A stretch of DNA of 5,278 bases, from positions 1 to 5,278 of the forward strand of contig JACQEA010000276.1 of NCBI GenBank assembly GCA_016200825.1. The letters run 5' to 3'. Both the position numbers and the translations under genes were made by a program. Origin of the DNA: Chloroflexota bacterium. GTDB taxonomy: Bacteria > Chloroflexota > Anaerolineae > UBA4142. Every line of letters begins with the position of its first letter. Position 1 is the stretch's first letter. Below the pieces are notes generated by a model, which saw only the letters and a list, made by a program, of their open reading frames with translations, was not told the origin of the DNA and made no database searches. This document shows positions 1-5,029 of this stretch, one piece after another.

Positions 1-67
1 GTGCCGCGCACGCGGCAATCAAAATCGCGAACGCGAGCGTCAGTGCGAGAACAACATACTTTTTCAT
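1..67 (-). CDS. Lipoprotein, N-terminal signal peptide only (runs off left edge)
   Basis: Only 22 codons are in the window, reading MKKYVVLALTLAFAILIAAC and then Ala-Ala. This is a textbook type II signal peptide: two lysines, a hydrophobic core at residues 4-16, and the lipobox I17-A18-A19-C20. Cleavage before Cys20 and lipidation would anchor the mature protein on the outer face of the cytoplasmic membrane. The ATG at 67-65 is preceded by AGGAGG (80-75) with a 7-nt spacer, so the start is secure. In ABC importers of many bacteria such a leader belongs to a substrate-binding protein, but nothing of the mature domain is visible and the function is unknown. The upstream leader is long and carries a promoter, a palindrome and a mini-ORF, which suggests regulated expression. 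Confidence 0.8.
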   Translation of the reverse strand, partial: MKKYVVLALTLAFAILIAACAA

Positions 68-209
68 TTCTTCTCCTCCTAGAGAATTGAATCGGGGTTG
101 CGGGAAATCGAATGAGTTGATTTTTTATTTCGCGCGTTATCATCAGGCGCGATATTGCAAATCGATCACCTCCTTCAACGATTCATTCCGCAGCATTGCG
201 TCTTTGGCG
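68..209 (-). promoter_or_regulatory. Long 5' leader of the lipoprotein gene
   Basis: This is the stretch between the predicted transcription start (near 209) and the lipoprotein ATG. Read on the minus strand it contains a strong SD with a five-codon ORF (see 143-160), then CGCGC (153-149) and GCGCG (137-133 region) that could pair around the stop codons, then an A-rich run (130-121). The final SD (80-75) is partly enclosed by a small TTCTC/GAGAA hairpin. I recognise no known riboswitch class. The extent of the leader rests on the promoter prediction and is an inference. Confidence 0.4.
143..160 (-). other. Candidate leader mini-ORF (MQYRA) with a perfect Shine-Dalgarno
   Basis: AAGGAGGTGATC at 175-164 on the minus strand matches the full anti-SD at the 3' end of 16S rRNA. 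Eight nt beyond the GGAGG core lies TTG (160-158), followed by CAA TAT CGC GCC and then TGA TGA TAA (145-137). It would encode a five-residue peptide that ends in three consecutive stop codons. It is in the same frame as the lipoprotein gene but separated from it by those stops and another TAA at 127-125. It could be a regulatory uORF, a ribosome landing pad, or a decayed earlier start. Chance is possible, though a 12-nt anti-SD match at correct spacing is unusual. Confidence 0.35.
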
Positions 210-219
210 CGCGGAATGA
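183..219. repeat. 9-bp inverted repeat overlapping the lipoprotein promoter
   Basis: TCATTCCGC (183-191) and GCGGAATGA (211-219) are perfect reverse complements separated by 19 nt. The right half overlaps the predicted -10 box (216-221) and the left half lies about 20-25 nt downstream of the predicted transcription start. The geometry fits an operator with two half-sites. A transcribed hairpin is less likely because most of one arm lies upstream of the expected start. Confidence 0.45.
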
Positions 220-244
220 TACAACAATTTTTGACCTATGGCAA
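216..244 (-). promoter_or_regulatory. Sigma70-type promoter for the lipoprotein gene
   Basis: On the minus strand TTGCCA (244-239) and TATCAT (221-216) are separated by exactly 17 nt. Each hexamer matches the sigma70 consensus at five of six positions. Transcription would begin near 209, leaving a leader of about 140 nt before the lipoprotein ATG. The promoter lies just beyond the stop codon of the upstream membrane-protein gene, so the two same-strand genes are probably separate transcription units. Confidence 0.55.
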
Positions 245-249
245 GTGTC

Positions 250-277
250 TGACTGTTGACTGATTACTCTTCACTTT
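250..277. repeat. Degenerate heptamer tandem repeat across a gene end
   Basis: Four consecutive 7-nt units, the first two being TGACTGT and TGACTGA, share the pattern T-N-A-C-T-N-W at 250-256, 257-263, 264-270 and 271-277; the first T and the central ACT are invariant. The third unit supplies the stop codon of the leftward membrane-protein gene (264-266) and the fourth encodes its last residues. Similar period-7 tracts occur at 1037-1064 and 1126-1167. Confidence 0.45.
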
Positions 278-893
278 TCCCCAACACCAGCGCGGTCAAT
301 ACCAACAACGCGAGCATTCCAAAAATTCGGACGAGACTAAATCCGCTCACAATGAACGCGAGCGTATTCACCGGCACAAAAATCAGCGCGACGATGCTCG
401 CCGCGCGCCGCAAACGCGATTCGTTCCACAGACACGCGCCGAAGAGAAACACTGTAACGCTCGTAAATAAAAATTTCATTTGCGCTATGATGTTCAGCGC
501 AAACATTTTTTCAGGTGCGATCGTCTGCGCGACTCCGACCGCGCCGACCAATCCCAACACATTTGAATTCTCGAAAAAATCAGCGACGGCGGTTAGCGCG
601 CCAAAGATCAGCGCGATGCGCGCCAGAATGCCGCCGCGCTCGCGCAATAATTCGTACAACCCAATGAACGCGGCAAAGTACAACACGGGGAAAATATCAT
701 CGAACATGAAGAGCCATTTTATTTTTTCACTTTGCGCTTGAATCAAATTCACAACGACATTCGGCGCGTACGAACTCAAATCCGCAATCGCCGCGCCGAT
801 GCTCAATCCAATCGCGAATTGAATTATCAAACAGAGCGTCGCGAGCGCCGCGCTCCACGCGCCGACGCGAAGGATGAATTGGTTTTGCTTCAT
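264..893 (-). CDS. Six-helix integral membrane protein of unknown function
   Basis: This gene encodes 209 residues, predominantly hydrophobic. I place membrane segments at roughly 11-36, 60-81, 88-108, 134-155, 163-184 and 187-205, with a hydrophobic loop at 110-122. Two acidic motifs sit in or beside helices: FDDIFP (64-69) and ADFFEN (104-109). Conserved acids in such places can bind ions or partners, but I assign no function and do not recognise the family; a DUF-type membrane family is likely. The start is well supported: AAAGGAG (906-900) lies 6 nt before the ATG at 893, and an extended -10 promoter sits just upstream. There is no signal peptide distinct from the first helix. The gene is transcribed towards the lipoprotein gene and divergently from uvrA. 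No clear terminator follows the stop, which lies within a heptamer repeat. Confidence 0.85.
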   Translation of the reverse strand: MKQNQFILRVGAWSAALATLCLIIQFAIGLSIGAAIADLSSYAPNVVVNLIQAQSEKIKWLFMFDDIFPVLYFAAFIGLYELLRERGGILARIALIFGALTAVADFFENSNVLGLVGAVGVAQTIAPEKMFALNIIAQMKFLFTSVTVFLFGACLWNESRLRRAASIVALIFVPVNTLAFIVSGFSLVRIFGMLALLVLTALVLGKSEE

Positions 894-913
894 CGTAGAC
901 TCCTTTGTTCAGA

Positions 914-942
914 ATTGTATCATACGTTCTGTGCGTGCTCAA
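914..942 (-). promoter_or_regulatory. Extended -10 promoter for the membrane-protein gene
   Basis: On the minus strand TTGAGC (942-937) is followed after 17 nt by TACAAT (919-914). TGA directly precedes the -10, giving the extended TGN motif. The -10 matches five of six consensus positions and the -35 four of six. The start would fall near 907, so the leader is only about 14 nt and consists mainly of the AAAGGAG ribosome binding site. Confidence 0.55.
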
Positions 943-952
943 GCCAGCACGC

Positions 953-1030
953 GTCATTGCGAGCGAAGCGAAGCAATCCCTTTGAAACTTGGAGATTGCT
1001 TCGTCGGGCTAAAGCCCTCCTCGCAATGAC
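953..1030. repeat. 78-bp palindromic MITE/REP-like element
   Basis: The outer arms GTCATTGCGA (953-962) and TCGCAATGAC (1021-1030) are perfect 10-bp reverse complements. The inner arms CGAAGCAATC (969-978) and GATTGCTTCG (994-1003) form a second 10-bp stem around a 15-nt loop. Between outer and inner arms are 6 nt on the left and 17 nt on the right, the latter holding a small GGGCT/AGCCC hairpin (1006-1017). From memory, elements beginning and ending with GTCATTGCGA recur as dispersed, non-autonomous palindromes in many bacterial genomes. No transposase is present and I see no convincing target-site duplication. It lies between two divergent promoters. Confidence 0.8.
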
Positions 1031-1036
1031 ACATTC

Positions 1037-1064
1037 GAACTTTGAATTTAGAATTTCTGATTTT
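1037..1064. repeat. Degenerate heptamer tract, AT-rich (minus-sense orientation)
   Basis: Four 7-nt units, including GAATTTA (1044-1050) and GAATTTC (1051-1057), run back to back. Read on the other strand they resemble AAATTCT, close to the AATTTCT and AACTTCT units found at 1126-1167 on the plus strand. The two tracts therefore look like the same repeat in inverted orientation, flanking the uvrA promoter. The repeat class is inferred from periodicity alone. Confidence 0.4.
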
Positions 1065-1071
1065 GTTTTCA

Positions 1072-1100
1072 TTGCCCAACCCTGCCTTTTGTGATAAAAT
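1072..1100 (+). promoter_or_regulatory. uvrA: Extended -10 promoter for uvrA
   Basis: TTGCCC (1072-1077) and TAAAAT (1095-1100) are separated by 17 nt, and TGA (1092-1094) precedes the -10 as an extended TGN element. The -10 matches five of six positions and the -35 four of six. Transcription would start near 1107, giving a leader of about 60 nt. I found no convincing SOS-type operator near it, although LexA sites differ widely between phyla. Confidence 0.5.
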
Positions 1101-1125
1101 CTTTTTCCGTCAACGCGCTCCATCG

Positions 1126-1167
1126 CCTAACATCCAATTTCTAACTTCTACCCTCTTATTTCCAATA
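1126..1167. repeat. Degenerate heptamer tract abutting the uvrA start
   Basis: Six 7-nt units occupy 1126-1167; the five from 1133 all begin TC (for example TCCAATT at 1133, TCTAACT at 1140, TCCAATA at 1161). The last unit contributes the A of the uvrA ATG. The tract is pyrimidine-rich and fills the place where a Shine-Dalgarno sequence would be expected, so uvrA has no recognisable RBS. Confidence 0.45.
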
Positions 1168-1721
1168 TGCAAGACAAACTCATCATTCGCGGCGCGCGCG
1201 AACACAATCTAAAAAATATCAATCTCGAAATTCCGCGCGATCAATTCGTTGTCATTACCGGACTGTCGGGGTCGGGCAAATCGTCGCTCGCGTTCGACAC
1301 GATTTACGCGGAAGGTCAACGGCGTTACGTTGAGAGTTTGAGCGCATACGCGCGGCAATTTCTTGGGCAAATGGAAAAACCCGACGTGGATCAAATCGAA
1401 GGACTCTCGCCCGCGATTTCGATTGATCAAAAGGGCGTGAGCCACAATCCGCGTTCTACTGTCGGGACGGTCACGGAAATTTACGATCACTTGCGTTTGC
1501 TTTTCGCGCGCGTCGGCATTCCACATTGCCCTAAATGCGGACGCGTGATTCAATCGCAGACCGTCGAGCAAATCGTTGAAGCGATTGAGAGTCTGCCGCA
1601 AAATACGCGCTTGATGATTCTCGCGCCCTTGATCAAAGAACGCAAAGGCGAACACAAAAAAGTTTTCGATGATTGGCGAAGTGATGGATGTGAACGAGGA
1701 CATCAAACTCGCGCGCTATGA
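1167..1721 (+). CDS. uvrA: UvrA, N-terminal part (frameshifted, authentic to about residue 169)
   Basis: This is the start of UvrA, the ATPase that finds DNA damage and loads UvrB in nucleotide excision repair. Residues 8-19 give the typical opening RGAREHNLKNIN. The first Walker A is GLSGSGKSS (32-40) with catalytic Lys38, followed by the family hallmark around AEGQRRYVESLSAYARQFL (48-66). H120 and the CPKC cysteines (121-124) begin the zinc-containing region, and LIKERKGEHKKVFDD (155-169) lies in the UvrB-binding domain. From Trp170 the translation no longer resembles UvrA and stops at 1721, while the correct frame resumes as a second ORF at 1669. The ATG at 1167 fits the usual UvrA N-terminus. 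No SD precedes it. If the break is real, this 184-residue product lacks the signature and Walker B elements and would not act as an ATPase alone. Confidence 0.9.
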   Translation: MQDKLIIRGAREHNLKNINLEIPRDQFVVITGLSGSGKSSLAFDTIYAEGQRRYVESLSAYARQFLGQMEKPDVDQIEGLSPAISIDQKGVSHNPRSTVGTVTEIYDHLRLLFARVGIPHCPKCGRVIQSQTVEQIVEAIESLPQNTRLMILAPLIKERKGEHKKVFDDWRSDGCERGHQTRAL

Positions 1722-4038
1722 ACAGCACAGCATCGAAGCGGTCGTGGATCGTCTGGTGATTAAATCCGAAAAGAATGGCGATCAAACCCGCATCGCGGAT
1801 TCGGTCGAGACCGCGTTAAAGCTGGGGAGCGGCGTCGTGATTGTCGCATCACAAAAAGAAGACAGCAAAGAATATCACGATCAACTTTTTTCCGAACATT
1901 TCTCTTGCCCTGTTGACAACATTTCCATCGGCGAAATCGAGCCGCGCACATTTTCATTTAACACGCCGCACGGCGCGTGCCCCGCGTGCACGGGACTCGG
2001 CACGCAAATGGAACTCGATCCCGATCTCATTATGCCCAACCGCGAACTATCGCTGAACGATGGCGCGATTCGCACGAACGGCATTGATTCAAGCGGCGAC
2101 GGATATTACGCGCAAATGCTCATCGCGCTCGCGCGCAAAATCGGATTTTCAATGGACGCGCCCGTGAGTGAATTGAAACGCGATCAGGTTGACGCGATTT
2201 TTAACGGCTACGATACCAACATTCGCGTGCGTTATCAAAATCAATTTGGGCAATGGCGCGAGTACGAAACGACTTACGAAGGCATCATTCCCAATCTGTT
2301 GCGGCGCTACAAAGAAACCGATTCGGATTATATTCGGCAAGGCATCGAAGAATATATGACTTCGCGTCCGTGTCCGGTGTGCAAAGGTCAGCGTTTGAAA
2401 CCCGAAGCACTCGCGGTGACGGTGGGCGAAAAAAATATTGTACGCGTGACGGCTATGTCGGTGACGGAAGCCTTGGAATGGGTGAATGCCTTGCCCGCGC
2501 AATTCAGCGCGAAACAAAAAACAATCGCGGCGCAAATTCTGAAAGAAATAAAATCGCGGCTGGGATTTTTGGTGAACGTCGGTTTGGATTATCTCACGCT
2601 GGATCGCAGCGCGGCAACGTTGAGCGGCGGCGAAGCGCAACGGATTCGCCTCGCGACGCAAATCGGATCGCAATTGATGGGCGTGTTGTACATTCTCGAC
2701 GAGCCGAGCATCGGTTTGCATCCGCGCGATAATACGCGTCTCATCCAAACGCTGCTCTCTTTGCGCGATCTCGGCAACACCGTGCTGGTCGTCGAACACG
2801 ATGAAGAAACGATTCGCACCGCGGATTATATTGTGGATTTGGGTCCCGGCGCGGGCGAGCATGGCGGTCAGGTTGTTTTTGCGGGAACGCTGCCCCAACT
2901 TTTGAAACAGCGCGAGTCAACGACCGGCGCATTTCTCACGGGCAAGCGTCAAATCGCGATTCCACCCCATCGCCGCGCGGGCAATGGAAAATATATCGCC
3001 GTCAAAGGCGCGGCGGAAAATAATTTGAAAAATGTGGACGCGAAAATTCCGCTTGGAAAATTTGTGTGTGTGACCGGTGTGAGCGGATCGGGAAAATCGT
3101 CGCTCATCGTGGATATTCTTTATAATAAACTCGCGCAAATAATGTACAGCGCGAAAGAACGCGCGGGCAAGCACGCCGCGATTCTCGGCGCGGAACATCT
3201 CGACAAAGTCATCAACATTGATCAATCGCCGATCGGGCGAACGCCGCGCTCGAACCCCGCGACGTACACAAACCTTTTCACCGACGTGCGCGATTTGTTC
3301 GCGACGACGAATGAAGCCAAAACGCGCGGCTACAAAGCGGGACGTTTTTCGTTCAACGTCAAAGGCGGACGTTGCGAAGCATGTCAGGGCGACGGCATCA
3401 TCAAAATCGAAATGCAATTTTTATCGGATGTGTACGTTCCGTGCGAAGTGTGTCACGGCAAACGCTATAATCGCGAAGCGCTGGAAATTCATTACAAGGG
3501 CAAAACAATTTCGGATGTTTTGAATATGACCGTGGCCGAAGCGTGCGATTTTTTTGAAAACATTCCCAGCATTCGCCGCAAACTCGAAACTTTACGCGAT
3601 GTTGGACTCGGCTATGTTCATCTCGGTCAACCCGCGACGACATTGAGCGGCGGTGAAGCGCAACGCGTGAAATTATCGAAAGAACTTTCGCGCCGCGCGA
3701 CCGGACGCACACTCTATATACTCGACGAGCCGACGGTGGGTTTGCATATGGCGGATGTGGAAAAACTTTTGGAAGTTCTTTCGCGCTTCGCGGACGCGGG
3801 CAACACCGTCGTCGTCATCGAACACAATCTCGATGTGATCAAAACGGCCGACTGGATTATTGATTTGGGGCCTGAAGGCGGCAACGGCGGGGGACGCGTG
3901 ATCGCGGAAGGCACGCCCGAAGAGGTCGCGCGGATGCCGCAATCGTACACCGGACAATTTTTGAAAATAATCTTGCAGGATCGCGCCGCGCTACGCGTGT
4001 CCGCAGCCAAGGAGTTGCAGAATGTCGGCGGAAAATAA
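1669..4038 (+). CDS. uvrA: UvrA, remainder of the protein (frameshifted relative to its start)
   Basis: This ORF encodes 789 residues covering the rest of UvrA. In order: the end of the UvrB-binding domain (3-30); the insertion-domain zinc module C80-x2-D83-x20-C104-x2-C107; CPVC (235-238); ABC signature LSGGEAQR (318-325); Walker B YILDEP (341-346) and His378; the second Walker A GVSGSGKSS (470-478); the complete DNA-binding zinc finger C569-x2-C572-x19-C592-x2-C595; signature LSGGEAQR (659-666); Walker B YILDEP (683-688) and His719. Asp83 replaces the usual second cysteine. The nominal ATG at 1669 has no RBS and overlaps the N-terminal ORF by 53 nt, so it is probably not a true start. Restoring about 35 nt gives roughly 968 residues, normal for UvrA. 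Apart from the break no lesion is seen, suggesting a recent mutation or a sequence error. The last 20 residues extend beyond the usual end and overlap the next gene. Confidence 0.9.
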   Translation: MIGEVMDVNEDIKLARYEQHSIEAVVDRLVIKSEKNGDQTRIADSVETALKLGSGVVIVASQKEDSKEYHDQLFSEHFSCPVDNISIGEIEPRTFSFNTPHGACPACTGLGTQMELDPDLIMPNRELSLNDGAIRTNGIDSSGDGYYAQMLIALARKIGFSMDAPVSELKRDQVDAIFNGYDTNIRVRYQNQFGQWREYETTYEGIIPNLLRRYKETDSDYIRQGIEEYMTSRPCPVCKGQRLKPEALAVTVGEKNIVRVTAMSVTEALEWVNALPAQFSAKQKTIAAQILKEIKSRLGFLVNVGLDYLTLDRSAATLSGGEAQRIRLATQIGSQLMGVLYILDEPSIGLHPRDNTRLIQTLLSLRDLGNTVLVVEHDEETIRTADYIVDLGPGAGEHGGQVVFAGTLPQLLKQRESTTGAFLTGKRQIAIPPHRRAGNGKYIAVKGAAENNLKNVDAKIPLGKFVCVTGVSGSGKSSLIVDILYNKLAQIMYSAKERAGKHAAILGAEHLDKVINIDQSPIGRTPRSNPATYTNLFTDVRDLFATTNEAKTRGYKAGRFSFNVKGGRCEACQGDGIIKIEMQFLSDVYVPCEVCHGKRYNREALEIHYKGKTISDVLNMTVAEACDFFENIPSIRRKLETLRDVGLGYVHLGQPATTLSGGEAQRVKLSKELSRRATGRTLYILDEPTVGLHMADVEKLLEVLSRFADAGNTVVVIEHNLDVIKTADWIIDLGPEGGNGGGRVIAEGTPEEVARMPQSYTGQFLKIILQDRAALRVSAAKELQNVGGK
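1671..1677 (+). other. uvrA: Frame break in uvrA: about 35 nt missing
   Basis: Frame 0 stays UvrA-like through Asp168-Asp169 (GAT GAT, 1668-1673). The +1 frame is UvrA-like from GGC GAA GTG at 1675. In E. coli UvrA, recalled from memory, about 12 residues separate the equivalents of FDD and GEV; here a single T (1674) lies between them. A loss of about 35 nt, not divisible by three, explains both the missing residues and the frame change. The A6 run at 1655-1660 alone cannot explain it, because one base there would not restore the missing codons. Confidence 0.75.
4009..4014 (+). promoter_or_regulatory. Ribosome binding site inside the uvrA 3' end
   Basis: AAGGAG lies 7 nt before the ATG at 4022 and within the last codons of uvrA. 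It fixes the start of the downstream gene and indicates translation from the uvrA transcript. Confidence 0.75.
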
Positions 4039-4897
4039 ATCTGCGCCTGCCAATCCATTCGCGCGATTGCGAACGCGCGCGCGCGAATATTTTTTGTTGG
4101 CGCGCCGCTTTAGCAAACGCTATGGGCCCGTACTTCTGGCGCTCATCGCGTCTGCGCTTATCGGTTGGAGTTTTGCGAATGGCGTCAGCGATTATACCAA
4201 CGGCGGCTGGGAAATTCATTTCAATCAACGCGCGCTGGGAATCAACATTCATTTTCATCATTGGTATTACGGCATTCCCTTGTACATCCTCGCGATCTTG
4301 TTGATCGAGCTGAATGATCTGATTTCAGTTTTCTTTTTTGGATTAGGGCAAGCGTTGGCGGCGCATTCATTTGTGAATGAGCGAGGCATTCCTTCGCTGA
4401 TTGAAGGCGCGCCGGTCTTGCCGCTGCCGCCCGAAATTTATTTTCCGATCGCGACGATCCTCGCGCTCTTGTACGCGTTTTTTGTTATGCGGCGCGAAGA
4501 ATGGCTCGCCCGCGCGCGCGAACGCGAAGAAATCGGCACGAGTTATTTTTGCGCGAAAAATAATCTCGATTCAGTTTTGGCAATGGTGGATCAATGGGCC
4601 GCCGATAAATTTTCGCATTCCAAACGGCATCGCGATGGCGACACGCAAATCGTTTACGGCGAATGGCGCGCGTTGGATAAACAAGAAAAAGGCGAATGGC
4701 AATTACACTACATCGCTTCGCCCTTTGACGCGCAACTCATGCTCGTGAACATTCGCATGCAACACATTCCGTTGCAAGGGCGCGCGGGACAATTGGATGA
4801 ATGGATTGTCGAATTGCACAACCTACTCAAGACCGACGCGTATTTGACGATTGCGGGACCGCAGCGCGCGGAAATGCGTCTCGCGGCGAAAGATTAG
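4022..4897 (+). CDS. Membrane protein with HFHHWYYG motif, unknown function
   Basis: This gene encodes 291 residues. A basic N-terminus (14-33) precedes membrane segment 1 (about 35-53). A loop then leads to the striking motif H77-F-H79-H80-W-Y-Y-G at the mouth of segment 2 (83-97). Segment 3 spans about 99-117 and contains His115, and segment 4 about 139-156. A charged, probably cytoplasmic tail follows (157-291, beginning MRREEWLARAREREE) with a mixed alpha/beta look. The histidines could ligate a metal or haem, but I do not recognise the family and assign no function. The ATG is set by AAGGAG 7 nt upstream and overlaps uvrA by 17 nt, so the two are probably co-transcribed and translationally coupled. 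Codon use resembles that of its neighbours. A link to DNA repair is suggested only by position. Confidence 0.85.
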   Translation: MSAENKSAPANPFARLRTRAREYFLLARRFSKRYGPVLLALIASALIGWSFANGVSDYTNGGWEIHFNQRALGINIHFHHWYYGIPLYILAILLIELNDLISVFFFGLGQALAAHSFVNERGIPSLIEGAPVLPLPPEIYFPIATILALLYAFFVMRREEWLARAREREEIGTSYFCAKNNLDSVLAMVDQWAADKFSHSKRHRDGDTQIVYGEWRALDKQEKGEWQLHYIASPFDAQLMLVNIRMQHIPLQGRAGQLDEWIVELHNLLKTDAYLTIAGPQRAEMRLAAKD

Positions 4898-4920
4898 GAG
4901 ACTTGACGAAACAATATTTA

Positions 4921-4989
4921 TCCACGAAACACACGAAATATCACGAATGAACAATTGGAACTTTTGTGTACTTTCGTGTTTTTCGTGGA
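4921..4989. repeat. Inverted repeat built of 9-nt CACGAAA units; possible terminator
   Basis: The left arm (4921-4938) and right arm (4972-4989, TTTCGTGTTTTTCGTGGA) are reverse complements over 18 bp with one mismatch, around a 33-nt loop. Each arm is itself a 9-nt tandem: TCCACGAAA then CACACGAAA, with a third looser unit (TATCACGAA) at 4939-4947. From memory, CCACGAAA-type palindromes are dispersed in several bacterial genomes. It sits in the 132-nt gap after the uvrA operon and could end its transcripts, but no U-run follows the stem, so this is not a classical intrinsic terminator. Confidence 0.6.
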
Positions 4990-5029
4990 CGCTTTCTCTT
5001 ATTTCAGATAAAGTCTAACTGGAGAAAAC

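Noticed and set aside
164..175. GATCACCTCCTT on the plus strand, identical to the 3' end of 16S rRNA
   Set aside because: The bases upstream do not resemble the 16S 3' domain. It is better read on the minus strand as a Shine-Dalgarno sequence.
920..1123. Small leftward ORF (67 codons) over the palindromic repeat
   Set aside because: Its translation is a read-through of the repeat and the heptamer tract (LRFARNDA, KSEILNSKFE), a common artefact of such elements.
1655..1673. A6 run followed by G in uvrA as a programmed frameshift site
   Set aside because: The needed change is +1, not the -1 typical of A6G sites, and slipping would still leave about 12 residues missing and lose the good match VFDD.
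2149..2898. Long leftward ORF (249 codons) opposite uvrA
   Set aside because: It is antisense to highly conserved UvrA motifs, rich in Arg and His, with no RBS or recognisable domain. The same applies to other ORFs opposite or out of frame with uvrA.
4074..4085. Alternating (CG)6 run, possible Z-DNA
   Set aside because: It is short, inside coding sequence, and CGCG words are common throughout this window.
4896..4948. Short ORF starting TTG after AGGAG just downstream of the membrane-protein gene
   Set aside because: The spacer is only 2 nt and the 16-codon peptide is read from the CACGAAA repeat.
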